Part shown: positions 27,245 to 39,220 of the stretch, in pieces
Numbering within the stretch: the first letter of the stretch is position 1
Layout of the letters: each line of letters starts with the position of its first letter
Assembly (NCBI GenBank): GCA_905250075.1
Contig: CAJNOP010000186.1
Location: 47,878-111,877, forward strand
DNA length: 64,000 nucleotides
Direction: 5' to 3'
Source of the DNA: Rotaria sp. Silwood1
Lineage: Eukaryota; Rotifera; Eurotatoria; Philodinida; Philodinidae
Notes under the pieces: model-generated
Told to the model about the DNA's origin: nothing
The model's input: the letters and a program-made list of their open reading frames with translations, nothing else
Database searches by the model: none
Position numbers and translations under genes: made by a program

Positions 27245-27599
27245 CAGTTATATGTATCGTTTTCTTGTCAACTTATCTTAAAACAAATAATTTTCTATAA
27301 TAGAATACATTTAAGTGCTCAAAGATAATTGGATTATTAACGTCAAAATTTAGATGCCTATTCGTAAACACAGCATTATGCAAACCTCAAGTTCAAGAAT
27401 CTGGATATGCATTTATTAAACAATACAAATGATTGAATATTCAATTCTTCAATTATCAGTTCTATATATTTAGATACTCAGCGTATGTGAAGATGGCACA
27501 GAAAGATATTTCAAGGATATCTTCAGAACACAATCATCAGCTACATGAATTTCCGAATATTTGACAACGACTTAAATAATTAGATTCACAATTCAGGCT

Positions 27600-27905
27600 T
27601 AGACTAGTCTTGCCTTGCTGTGAATTCTTCGGGTCTCTGCTTTCCCTGAAGTGATTGAGCTTTTGGACTACTTCGAGTTCCTTGAGCTTCTTTCGTTCTT
27701 TGAGTATCTTAATTTTCGTGCATTTTTGAGATCATCAAGCTTCTAGAATTTCTTAGCTTCCTTCGATATCTTGAGTACCTTGAGTTACACCGATTCTTAA
27801 GGATACACTCGTTCTTGGATTTTTCGAGTTACTTGAGTATCCTGAGCTTCATAGGCTCCTCAGGTTTCTTAAGTTTTTGCAAGCGCTTGGATCCCTGGTA
27901 TTCTC
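27600..27905. repeat. Degenerate CTTGAG-word minisatellite
   Basis: About 300 bases dense in variants of CTTGAGTTCCTTGAGCTTC, with irregular spacing of roughly 10-14 bases (for example GAGTTCCTTGAGCTTC, CTTGAGTACCTTGAGTTAC, ACTTGAGTATCCTGAGCTTC). No stable period is evident, so it looks like an old decayed tandem array. No coding potential. Confidence 0.45.
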
Positions 27906-28670
27906 ATATTTTGCATTGCAGTTATTATTCTATTTCGTTTCCCTTAATAATTGCTAATTGATCAATTTATGTTTGAGTTTTAGAATCCTTAAACATTGAG
28001 AATTCACAGAACTCAAGAAGTGTCTCTTTTGACGATAGAAAAGAAAAATCATTTCGAAAATGAACTCAAAAATTACTATCTAAGACGTCATTGTGCCAAA
28101 ACCCAAAATTGTCTCCACTGAAAGCATGAAAAATAATATGCTTTTGTTAGGATATATGGATGATTTCATATTTCTTTTTCTTCAGTTGTTACTATATGTT
28201 CTTACCCGTCTGACCTATTCTTCTTCACTGACGTCTTTTGTTGTAACTCTACTTGTTGTTCATTTTCAATCAGACGAAGAAACTCAACTTCTTCCCTGAC
28301 TAGTCCAATTTTCCCTTCCTATATATACTTCGTGTTTTTCCAATAAAGGAAAAGGCACGCTAACATTCTAACTGCTTTATCAATTACTGAATTAGCTGAA
28401 CAGATGATTGTTCTGTCATCATATCAATCAAAAGAAGGACGATGTTGTCTATTAAAAAAAAGGTAATGAAACGCAATTTTTTCTGATGAGACACTTGGAG
28501 AAGAAAATGATTGCAGTCACTGACTCAGCTGTAATGAAAAGACGAATTCATCGTGACAGAAAAAACTAAGGATAAATTGTCAATATATATACTTTAATGG
28601 TAAGAAAATAAACGGTTTCTCTATTAAGCCAAATAAAATAAAGTACTTTTATCTTAAAAGTAAGTTTTAT

Positions 28671-28836
28671 GGTCGTAGCCAGAAATTTTCTAACAGCGGA
28701 AGGGGGGTGGGAGTGCCCGCGAACAGAGATAATCCTTGACCATGTCAATAGGCTTTTAGTCATGGATTCCCTTCAAGAGGTTTTTTCCAAGGGGAATACG
28801 CAGGCACTGTGGGCATCATCTGGCTACGCTCCTGAT
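28671..28836. mobile_element. Short MITE-like element with GCGTAGCCAG-type ends
   Basis: Starts GGTCGTAGCCAGAAA and ends TCTGGCTACGCTCCTGA, whose reverse complement begins TCAGGAGCGTAGCCAGA. Inside are a G-run (AAGGGGGGTGGGAGTGCCCG) and nothing coding. The GTAGCCAG terminal word is common at ends of small DNA-transposon derivatives in animals. Only ~15-20 bp of terminal inversion is seen. Confidence 0.5.
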
Positions 28837-29139
28837 TAGTTTCAAACGACAGATCAATCATTGTCAGAAATATTAAAAGGAATGTTGCTGAATAATTATC
28901 AATTATAAGGAAAACATTTCTTGTTTTCGATGTTAAATAGTGAATAAATGTATTTCCACGCTGAAAATGTTATTGGTCTCGGTTTGTGTTCATATTTGCT
29001 GAAGTCATTCTAAAGTTCCATATTTTATCTAACTTTTAAATTCAGGCTCCATGTGAGGATCTAAAAGTAATGAGAGAAGGGGTGGGAGAAAGAGATGTAA
29101 GTAGAAATGTCTCTCAGAGGTACTATACAATTTTAAGAA

Positions 29140-29570
29140 GATTCTAGTCATTTTGTGGAACTCACATATATTTTCGACGAAAATAGTGAGTGTAAGTTTT
29201 AAGTTCAAGGTTTCGTGGCTCCCTCCCCTCTCCCCTTACAGATCATAGCTACGTAGGCTCCCATTACAGACAACCGCCATTACAGACACCCCCGTTACAG
29301 ACACTCCTCATTACAGTCCGTAGCAACTTCGCCAAAAAAAGGAAAAAATGTCTTGTCGAAATATAGAGATAAAAAAGACAGCATTTTCTGATAATCGATT
29401 TTTATTAGAAAAGAACTATTATCTTTTTTGGAGAATTTAAATATTGGGTATTTTGTGATTAGTATAATGAAATCAAAGAAGATATGTGAGTTCCACATTT
29501 CAGCCCGAAAAGGGACTGCGCTAACAAGCTTTTTATGACAAAAAACGAATAATTTTTGATTATTCGAGTG
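29140..29570. repeat. Dispersed repeat, copy 2, with short tandem array
   Basis: Pieces 29152-29250 and 29490-29550 match the repeat at 14.46-15.71 kb. Internally, GTGGAACTCACATAT (about 29156) is inverted at 29486 (ATATGTGAGTTCCAC), giving terminal-type inversion. Between them, 29260-29317 is a ~17-bp tandem array of the word CATTACAGACA (four units: CCATTACAGACAACCG and variants). Non-coding. Confidence 0.55.
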
Positions 29571-30128
29571 TGTACAACCCTTAAGAGGGAGAAAGCAAAA
29601 ATTTCGTACTCCGCTGTGTTCCACGGGCAAGTCAAAGTTATTATATCGAATTGCTTAGCTATTTCAAGTCTACTGTGAATAAGTGTCAGGAATATATTAA
29701 ATAGTTTGACACGATTTTATATAAGTCTATTTCACAGTAAAGTCAAGATACGTCATCTTACTTTGAGCTTTGAGTTCCAGTGAAGTATGATAGAGTATTT
29801 TGGCTTTATTGCAAGCCAGACTTATACAGCATGAACTCAAATGAATACGTTCATAACACACGATTGTTACCTTGAAATAGCTATGAGGTTCTAGAGAATA
29901 ACTTTGAAGTACCCTTGAAGTCCGCTGAAACACAGAGAGGTGGGCATGAAGTACGAACTTTTCATTTTTTCCACCTTGAGAACCTTCATCACCTACTACT
30001 TTCGTGAAGCGTGAACATTTGTTACATTGTCAGAAACGTTTTGTCTTTGTGGCTATGCTAATGAAAAGAATGGTGAAACTACTTTTTTCTAACGTAACGA
30101 TTATAGGTTAGTTGTGGATATATATATA

Positions 30129-30845
30129 AGGTGTCTCATACGTTTTGATTTCCTTCAAGTAATACTTCTTTGTTATGTTTTTTTCGGTGGAATAGGCTAA
30201 TATTCGCAGCATTTATATTAGGCATCCAAATCTACTCTACGTTAGAGTTTTAGGTATCTAGCTTTTATACTCATAGAGATACAAGTAACTTAAAATTCAC
30301 AAGAAGTTTTTCGAAAAAATTATCGTATGGACCAGAATATATGCTCGCGTTTCGTATTGCATTTTCCTATCATCTAATACATTATGTTAAAAAACAAAAT
30401 ATACCACAAGATACAGCATGAAAAGCTCTACAAACTACATAGTGAAGCCTATTTTAATAATGTACCTTTTGTTTTCAGAATCAGAAAAATTTTGTCGTAC
30501 CCTAGTTTTCGCAGCGTCGAAAATTGGACGCGTTTTTTTTAGAAAAAAAAGCATCAACAGTTATGGAAAGCTTTATTATGTAGATTGGATAGCTCTTCGT
30601 GCTGCATCTTGTGGTATATTCTGTGTTTTTTCAATTCTGGTCCATCTGTTAATTATTTCAAAAAACTCCTATAAATTTTAAGTTACTTGTACCTCTATGA
30701 GTGTAAGAAACAGAAACCTGAAACTCTAACGTAGAGTAGATCTAGATGTTTAATATATATGCTGTGGACAATAAGCTATTCTACCGTAGAAACATATGAC
30801 AAAGGAATATTACTTGAAGGGAATCAAAACTTATGAGACACCCTT
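30129..30845. mobile_element. Mariner-like non-autonomous element, ~180-bp terminal inverted repeats
   Basis: Left arm starts AGGTGTCTCATACGTTTTG; the right end, reverse complemented, reads AAGGGTGTCTCATAAGTTTTG. The arms match over ~180 bp, including CTTCAAGTAAT, CTACTCTACGTTAGAGTTT and CATAGAG.TACAAGTAACTTAAAAT. Both ends abut a TA dinucleotide (30127-30128 and 30846-30847), as expected for Tc1/mariner insertion. The only internal ORF (30418-30681) does not resemble a DDE transposase. Family assignment rests on TA flanks and terminus style. Confidence 0.8.
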
Positions 30846-31669
30846 TAGGCACTATTCGAGAACAACAGTATCAAAACTATCTTAAGAATCCAGCAGACAT
30901 TTCATAATAGTGAAAGAACAATTTGACTTAAATAAGTATTTATCCTCTTCGAATTGAAAGATGACATAAAATAACAGATATTCGTACCAGATATAAGAAA
31001 CATAATCTTCGTCCATAAGTATTAAATAGATGTTTGAAGATGTTTTTTTAAGCCGAATACCATAAATCTTTGTCCTCGAGTTCCAGAATAAAAAACTTTT
31101 GAGAGTAAGTTCATAAATACTAAAATTTGAAACTATGCCTTGGGTACAGATTTCTAAGATCTAAGTAATAGATATTTGAGATATTCCATCTAATATGCTG
31201 TATATTATGATCGTTTTTATTGCGCTTGGTTGCCGACAACTATATCTTTTCCAAGCATAATCAAAAATTTTTAAGATCTTGATTCAATATCTTGTTATCT
31301 AATTTTTATTTAATATACAAAAAAGTTTATCTGAACATTGGCAAACGCCTATTCTTGACCCAAAGACACTGTTGCAAAAAAAAATGTGTTACAGAATATT
31401 TTTTATTGACATGAATCATTTTACAAATTTAAAAAGTATATCTAATCTGCAAAACTTAACAGGAAGGATGGAATCTTTCAGTTGAAAACTGATTTAGTAC
31501 AAAAAAATAACTAACTAACAAAAATTTAATTTAATTCGAATAACATTTATTTGATTGAAATAATCGACAGGAACTCAATTATTATTAATTATCATTCATC
31601 TGAAAAGTACACTAAAAATACAGCTTTACAATCAACATCTTTCTAGACTATACTGGGACTACTACTCCA

Positions 31670-31688
31670 GGGAGGGTGTGGGTGTGGG
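31670..31688 (+). other. Canonical G-quadruplex motif
   Basis: GGGAGGGTGTGGGTGTGGG: four G3 tracts with loops of 1, 3 and 3 bases, in otherwise AT-rich DNA. A C-rich imperfect complement (CCCACATTCACACCC..CCCACCC) follows within 60 bases, so the strand could also form a GC-rich hairpin. Confidence 0.7.
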
Positions 31689-32527
31689 TTGAGCGTGAAG
31701 AGAAGAGACCCACATTCACACCCAAACGCCCACCCAAACTTTCACCGAAAATTCTATGATTAAAAAAATCAAAACTTATCAAATTTCTATAGTGTCAAAA
31801 ACTAGTATTCGATCGTGAGTCTTTTTCTAAGAAAAAAAGACAACATCTTTTATATGCACACAGCAAGTTGGTTGGAAAAATTTAATCATACTTTATACAG
31901 TTCGGTTAATTTCTTATCTCTTTGTCATTTGAATGGGTAGAAATGAATCTGACGCGATTAAGAAATATAAAAATAGACTATCTGTGAAAGACTGTGACAA
32001 GATCTTTCTTACGGATTTACAGGTTCTACGATCTTGTTTACAAGATGTTTCACTAAGGAAGTTGTTTTGCGTGCATGTTTTCGTGAGTGTCTGAATATCT
32101 GAATTTGATAATTGAATATATGAATTCCAGACATTCAAATATTCAACCATTGAATTCAACTTTCAACTTTGAAATATATGGTACATCATAGCTCTTTATT
32201 AGGCTTCTTGAATATTAACAGTAATCTTTACGGCAAGGGTATCAGGTTTTGATTTGTATGATACTCGAGCTCGCTTTTCTCAAATATTTCACATGTAGTT
32301 TCTTCTTTTATCTTCAACTTTTTTTATTGTTAGACTGATTGTAATTATCACTGATATTTATCACAATATTTTTTACCAAATATTGGATGGAAAAATGAGT
32401 CAATGGAGTTTTTCATTTCAAACTAAACTCTGGAAAAATAAATCATGTCCATTTCTTGCCAACAAAGAGTCTTTCGGAAATCTACATATCTTACTCATCC
32501 ATACCCTATGAAACCATTGCTTATTGA

Positions 32528-32557
32528 AGTATTTCGTAATAGTCATTACGAAATACT
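32528..32557. repeat. Perfect hairpin, 13-bp arms
   Basis: AGTATTTCGTAAT, loop AGTC, then the exact complement ATTACGAAATACT. Too AT-rich for a terminator in the bacterial sense; no gene nearby. Confidence 0.8.
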
Positions 32558-32668
32558 CTTATAAAATCATAATATTCTTTGTTGTATCGACAGTGGTACC
32601 AAAGGTCTAGGAAGCCTTTAGAGTTATGTATTACTACATATATCTATATACTAGTGGCATTTTTAGAC

Positions 32669-32906
32669 CAGTGGCGACTCGCTGATAGTACTATGGCAGT
32701 GGAAAGTGGCGCCGCTTGTTTTTTTGCTTTTAACTTTTTAATTAAGTATTATCAAGACCTGGAATTTTCATCAGATAGAGCACATGGTCGGACTAAACTA
32801 TGGCCAAAATTTAAGGTCATGATACCATTTAATTAAAAAGTTAAAAGCTTAAAAGTTAAGTGGCACCACCTTCTACTGCTCTGCTACCGCCAGCAAGTCG
32901 CAACTG
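32669..32906. mobile_element. hAT-type MITE, 238 bp
   Basis: Ends CAGTGGCGACTCGCTG and, reverse complemented, CAGTTGCGACTTGCTG fit the hAT terminus CAGNG. Arms of ~70-75 bp include TTTTAACTTTTTAATTA. The 8-bp flanks TTTTAGAC (32661-32668) and TTCTAGAT (32907-32914) agree at 6 of 8 positions, consistent with a decayed 8-bp target-site duplication. No transposase. Confidence 0.8.
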
Positions 32907-35900
32907 TTCTAGATAAGGCATAGCCATATACTTCCTGTTTTCCAATGATGGGTCTAGTGAGCCTATAGGTATATTACATTAATGAATAACTCTAAAGACG
33001 CCTAACTTTATCATCTAAACTATGAGCTATTTAGGTATGTGTGGTAATAGATAATTCTGTAGGCATGTCAGACCCATCAGCTATCTAAGAAAAGTGATCT
33101 GCAGATATACATAATAATAAATAGTTCTAAAGACCGTACACTCTGATTTCTATTTGAAATCGAGTGTTATATTCTTTCCTTAATTAAATATACTATGGCA
33201 TGTGAAAAATACTAAAAATGATAAATATCCTATTTATCAAGTTTGATCGTTGCTTTCTAACTTTTTCTTTCTAATAATAGAAGTGAAGAAATCTTAGCTA
33301 AAATGATGACACGGTATTTTCCTATGATGATGATGTAACAAAAAACAATGAAAAATCCTTTATAATTTCCGTTAGTGGATATTTACACGCCAATTCTATG
33401 AATAGCACGAGCTCGTCGCCAAAACTAGACTCATTACCTTGAAAATATCATTTTCAAAAACAAATGTTTATAGATAAGAATTTTTTTGACAGCTTTTGTC
33501 CCTGAGTGTTCCGAAAACGCGAAGTTTCGGTTAAGTAATCTCTAACTCGTTCCAGGTTGAACTTACTGAGGAGTTACAAGTCGAGTGGAATAATATGTAG
33601 CTAGCTCAGCTGTCAGCATCTCTGGTCTATTCTATCTTATAAAAAAAAGTGGCGCCCCCATCAGTAATGATATTGGTCAGTACCCGTTTACACTAATATT
33701 TACTTTATAATGTGGCTCGTTTTTTTTTCTTTCGTTCGCTTTGGATTCTATTAGTCACGTATCATTATCATAGGAATACGAAATATACAAAGAACAATCA
33801 TGTAATGTGCAAGGCCATACACTGTAATGGCCGTAAGCATCCAACCGTTAAATTATCGTTAGGAGAGGATGCATTTTTTTCACGTCGTAGGCTTCATTTT
33901 TTTCATCTTGCCATATCGAGTTTTTTTCATGAGGTATGAAAAAAGCAGTCAAGTGTGACTTTGTACGCATGTATAGATGTATATACCAATCGTGTTAGAG
34001 TCTCACATACGTGTAAAGATAATGCATCGCCGACATGCAATGTAAATACTATTTTACATTTGTTTTTATATTAACAGTAGATGATCGACGGTAATGTAAG
34101 CGAAGTTTTTCTAATAGTCTCTGTAATTTTTTATGTCTTAGCATGAGGAGTAACGACTCTGTATATGCTCACAAACAACCATCTGTAGCTTGGAGATATA
34201 AGATAATAAACCTGAGTCATGCAAATTGATGCATTTCCCCATACGTGATTGTTTATGACATTGCATTTTTTTATCATGTGTTTTTGATGATAAGTTAGAT
34301 ATGCTTCTCGGTAATTTGTAAGCCAAAATTTTAAAATTTATGATACTCACATGACACCGTTAAGTAGTAATTTCGATGAAGTTTTTCGAAAAAATACGAG
34401 CACTAACAATCAAGTATAGACAGCCTTAGGCGACGAAATAAAACGGAAACACTTAATTGTAGAAATTGTTTCACATTTCATTAGATCATTACGACTGATA
34501 TCTAAAATCATGTAAAATCGTAAGCATAAAAATAAAGCAGGGGAGACCAAAGTTCCACAGTTCTAATGTTGAAGAAGAACCTCCCACGGAAGCAAACTGA
34601 ACAAATTTTTTTTTTCCAAAAAAAGTATTGTTAGCTACCTCAACGCTCAGATTGAAATTTTTGCAGGGTGACAACACATCTGAAGCTCATTGGACGAATG
34701 CATCAAGAAGCGTCTAGTGTGTCAACAAATAAGTCAGTAGACACATCTATCTAAGTTAGGTTTTTCATCACCGGAAAAGAGTAATCCTCATTTTTGGAAA
34801 ATTTTCGTTTTTCTCTAGCGAAACTTCCTGATTTTCTTCGTTTTCTTACTTATCGATGCTCCCGACAAGAATCAACTACTCTTCCAATTTCGTGGTCCCT
34901 ACATTCTCTATAGTCAATTTCCCCCAATCTTAATGATCTTGGGACATTCCTAACCTAGATGAGTTATTATGCTTGTTAGGAATGGGTGTATGAGAATATT
35001 TTCTTTTTTAAAATAGGATACCATTTAAAGTATTTGTTTAGGTTTCTACATAGGTAAAGTTAGATAGTCTATATCGACCTCTTTATAGCAGAAAAGATCG
35101 TGAAGATTCCCTTATCTACCATAAATGAGCATTTTGGATTATTTCATCTGTTTACGAAAACTACTGCCAATGGTTAAATATTAGTCCTGAAACATAAAAT
35201 AAGCTAGTTTTGTGCACTTATGGGATCACAAGTGAGAAAAAGATGTGATCACTCATAGTTTCATAATAGGCAGAGGAAATATCAATGTTTTAAAAATACA
35301 TAAAGTAAATAACCATTAAGTTTAAGCTGTCATCACCATCTGTAGTATTTGCTAGTTACGAAAAATAATGAATATGATGTATAAAAAAAACGGTATATCT
35401 CTATGCATGCTTAATAGTAGTCCCAAAATTGATCCTTGTCAACCACAACACAATGGCAGTTTTTAGCACCACAGTTGTTTTTGTCGGTTAGAATTCGAAA
35501 TAAGATGGAGAGAAATGTATTTAGCACAAATCAGTGCTTAGTAACATTGAGTCATGAAAAACTTGATAGTGCCAGATAGGAGTCGATAAGAACTAGCACA
35601 CTTATATCATTGTATGATAGTTAATTATGGATTTGAGGCACTTCCATTGTATCAAGTAAATACAGAGTGTGAACGGTGACCGGATGCGACATGCATATGT
35701 TTCACCGAAACAGATCGCTGTTAGTAGCACTGTTTTGTATCATGATCAAGCGCATTGCGGCACGCTGTATGTAATCATGGTTTCCGGGCCAAAAATTCTT
35801 GCGCCTTAGTCGCGTACAACTGTTTTCGTGCCATATGGTTCAACTAGAATCTTTTACACAGTATACAGTTGCGAGAGAAACATACTCAAGGATTGAGTTC

Positions 35901-36166
35901 GCTTTTCCAAACGTCGCCATCTTTGTGTTGCAACATATGCATTCGGCCTATTCGAAAATAATATTGGTTCCCTTCAAGTAGCGAAATGCTTTTCTGAAGC
36001 ACACAGCTTAGCTAAAAAGCTTTTTACTGACAAATGCCCACTTTTACTTGATTGAAATATTTCTTTCCTCTCTTGAATTGCTAGAATGAATCTGACCATG
36101 GAAGTAAGAGAACCGATTCATAAGCAAAATCTTGCTTCAAAGTATTCGATGGCAAATATGGATGCT
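32907..36166. other. Gap, no gene recognised
   Basis: About 3.3 kb of AT-rich DNA; short ORFs only, none with family resemblance. A 10-bp inverted repeat (CATTCCTAAC / GTTAGGAATG) lies near 34945-34985. Confidence 0.35.
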
Positions 36167-36568
36167 ACCCAAGTAGACAAGAATTTGGAAAAACGCGTTT
36201 AAACCCTACAATCGGGAACCGCGATTGTGACCCATTCACGCTCAAAAACAAAACGCCGTTTTTCGCGTTTTTCGCGTTTTTTTGCGTTTTTTGCGTTTAA
36301 TTTTCACTTTCAGAGCGTGAAAACGGTGAAAAATTTAAAAAATGAGCGTTAAAACGCATTGTTTTTAAATTTGAGAAAATTTTAGAAATAAAGGCACGTT
36401 TTAACACTAAAAACTGGAGTTTTTCGCCGTTTTCACGCTCTAAAAGTGAAAATTAAACGCAAAAAAATGCAAAAAACGGCGTTTTGTTTTTGAGCGTGAA
36501 TGGGTCACAATCGCGGTTCCCGATTGTAGGGTTTAAACGCGTTTTTCCAAATTCTTGTCTGCTTGGGT
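36167..36568. mobile_element. Palindromic foldback element, 402 bp
   Basis: Left end ACCCAAGTAGACAAGAATTT and right end, reverse complemented, ACCCAAGCAGACAAGAATTT. The arms (~110-170 bp) remain highly similar through AACGCGTTTAAACCCTACAA and CGATTGTGACCCATTCACG. The centre is built of GCGTTTT/AAAACGC words. Non-coding; target-site duplication not clear. Confidence 0.85.
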
Positions 36569-37983
36569 ATGAGACGACTGGATCTAGATGATCTATTTTG
36601 ATGACTATACATTGCTCTATTATGACCTCTGTACGGACGTAAATCATCAAATATCGACGATTTATATGCCATAGTTGGTCAAACGTCTGCGCCATAATTT
36701 ACGAATACATAGCTCGCAGAAGGACAGCCTGATTGGACTATAAATGATCATCCCCATAACGTTGCAATGCTTCGTTGAGGATGAATCTAAACGGCCTGAT
36801 TTATTTATGGTGAGACAGCTCTGTGTAGCTACATTCATCATGAAGTTAAAAGTAAATGTGTCGCAATTTAAATCAGAAGAAAGCGTACTTATGAATGTGA
36901 CTTTCCCATTCAGATAATACTTTTGGCATGATAGTACGCCATTTGACCACAGGTAACCCACAATTTGTTAGTAGGTTCTGCTTCAGTTATACGTCGGGTT
37001 CTTAGTTTTGAAGCAATGGGCCGTATGAGACAACTTAAGCATCCAAAGACGTCTGAAATTAGTTTACAATCGAATGAGGCACTTTTTGTTAGGAGTGTGT
37101 TTCTCTAAAACATGCCTTTCAGACTGTAAACATTTTACCTCTGTTCCTGTATAATTTTCACGGAATAAATCCTTGTCAGAATGACAAGAGAATATTGCTG
37201 CCACACATATTACAATACCAATATAGTATTAAGTGGTATTGATATTGAGTAATGTGGGTACCAAGACCAATTAATACTGAATACCATTCAATATTATTCA
37301 ATATGAATGCCAGTCAATATCAAATGGCATTAATATTGTCACATGTCTAGTCGTTGCCTCTAATAAACATGTGATCATTAAACGTCTCTTTCAGTTCTTC
37401 AGTATATCATTTTAAAATATTTCGAATTTACTCATAGATTCAAGATTTTATATAGATGTCGCCGGTAAGAAGCACATTCGTTAATGACTGCAAGAAAGAA
37501 AGATCTTTTAATTCCTCGGACGATACACCATAATTACACATGTTAAAAACATTTACTTTCAAAACTATTGTCTTAGGTCTGAACATGTTTAAAAGAAACT
37601 TTGAACTACACTCCCAAAAAATCTGCATTCTTAGAGGCTTAATAAGGATTCCCAAATTTGCTAATATCTGAAACTCTTCAAGAGTTTCTAATAATACGTT
37701 CTAAGTTTATGGACATCTATAACAAATTAATAATAGTAATTCATGGAATATGAATCCGAAAAACTTCGAGCAGGATTCTCAGAGCCATTGACATGAAGAA
37801 AGCTTATCATCCAACAGAGAATAGACATTGTTAAAAGATAGAAATATCCACGATACCGCTGAAGTGCAAACTGTTTTTTATAGTTGGTTCAGCTAACTGA
37901 TCTGATTTTCTAATATGTACAACTCATCAACATTATTTTCATCAAAACATCATCACCCGTGAAAACTGATTCTCAAGACAACC

Positions 37984-38122
37984 CAGAGGCGGCAGAGCTA
38001 TGAGGACTGATTTAACAGTTTTGTCCACGTAATATTTGAATACGAAGCAAAATTTGCTAGTTCTTCGAATATTACGTAGTCATGTTGAGCCTACCCAAGC
38101 TCCATAGGCTCCGCCGCCTCTG
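37984..38122. mobile_element. Small inverted-repeat element, 139 bp
   Basis: CAGAGGCGGCAGAGC at the left end; the right end reverse complements to CAGAGGCGGCGGAGC. A second internal inversion pairs ACGTAATATTTGAA with TTCGAATATTACGT. The CAGAG start is hAT-like, but flanking 8-mers do not match. It directly abuts the next palindrome at 38125. Confidence 0.65.
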
Positions 38123-38124
38123 AT

Positions 38125-38741
38125 GAGGGAACCTTTCTAGGTGTTAAAAAGCTTTTGAGCTCAAATTTTGTTCATAAGTAGGGAATGTATGGACTAGAAA
38201 AATCCTAAGATGATATTGGCGCAAGTTGCGATTTAGCTGAGATATCGACTTTTTACTATAATTCTTCTATAGGATCCCATTTTCCCAATAAACTCAAAGT
38301 TTCGAATTTTGGTCTGAAACTTTGTCTACATGAAGGTCTCTGTCAGAATATCTTGCCTACAAAGTTTCAGAATTTTTGGCCAAATCATCTCTGAGATATG
38401 AGTATATTAGTATAAACACACTTTTGTATGAATATTGTGTTTTGCATGGATATTTTGAAATATTCATATTTCAGAGATGATTTATGGAAAAATTCTGAAA
38501 CTTTGTAGGCAAGATATTCTGATAGAGACCTTCTTGTGGACAAAGTTTCAGACCAAAATTCGAAACTTTGAGTTTACCGGAAAAATGGGATCCTATAGAA
38601 GAAATTATAGTAAAAAGTCGATATCTCAGCTAAATCGCAACTTGCGCCAATATCATCTTAGGATTTTTCTAGTCTATACATTCCCTACTCTTGGACAAAA
38701 TTTGAGCTCAAAAGCTTTTTAACACCTCTGGAGGTTCCCTC
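38125..38741. mobile_element. Nearly perfect long palindrome, 617 bp
   Basis: Arms 38125-38410 and 38463-38741 are reverse complements with very few differences; for example CTAGAAAAATCCTAAGATGA and GATATTGGCGCAAGTTGCGA are identical in both. Ends read GAGGGAACCT. The ~50-bp centre is AT-rich. The high arm identity suggests recent formation or arm conversion. No transposase; the ORF across the right arm is a by-product. Confidence 0.88.
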
Positions 38742-39112
38742 GTGAGCCAACCCAATGCTTTTCGATTACTTGGAAAAGCAACTAAGTATTTATCTGAATG
38801 TTTTTGAAGGTCAGAAAGCTTTCTGGAAAATGTGAAGAGCTTAAAGGAGATTTTCCTAAAATGATCAGGTTTTCAGGAAGAAAGACTTTTTTCGAATGTA
38901 TTAAACTATGTTCGATAGATGAGAAGGAATAAGTTTATAAAGCCATCTGCAGGCGAATGTGATTGAGTGTTGGAAAACATTCTTCATCGGACTAAAAACA
39001 ATGGAAACAAAGTTTATTTTTACACTTGATAAAAATCTATTCCGTATGTTTTTGACACTTACGACGACCATAATAATAGTACCATGAACAGAAGAAAACG
39101 CTAGGGTATACG

Positions 39113-39220
39113 CACACTTGCCCGCCGGACAGATGCCCGCGGGACAGTTGCCCATGGAGGACACATGCCCGCAGCGGACACTTGCCCGCGGGACAGTTGC
39201 CTGCATGACACTTACCCGCA
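39113..39220. repeat. GC-rich 15-bp minisatellite, left inverted copy
   Basis: About seven units of the form ACACTTGCCCGCGGG (15-17 bp). GC content is far above the surroundings. The array at 39891-40034 is its inverted counterpart. Open in several frames only because 15 is a multiple of 3 (Cys-Pro-Ala-Gly-type translations). Confidence 0.85.

Noticed and set aside
29295..29630. 111-codon minus-strand ORF
   Set aside because: Lies across the dispersed repeat and its tandem array; no family likeness.
30418..30681. ORF inside the mariner-like element as a transposase
   Set aside because: Only 87 codons, no DDE/D residues or helix-turn-helix pattern.
37184..37330. AATATTG/CAATATT-rich segment as a hairpin element
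   Set aside because: Short overlapping inversions at changing spacing; explained by low complexity.
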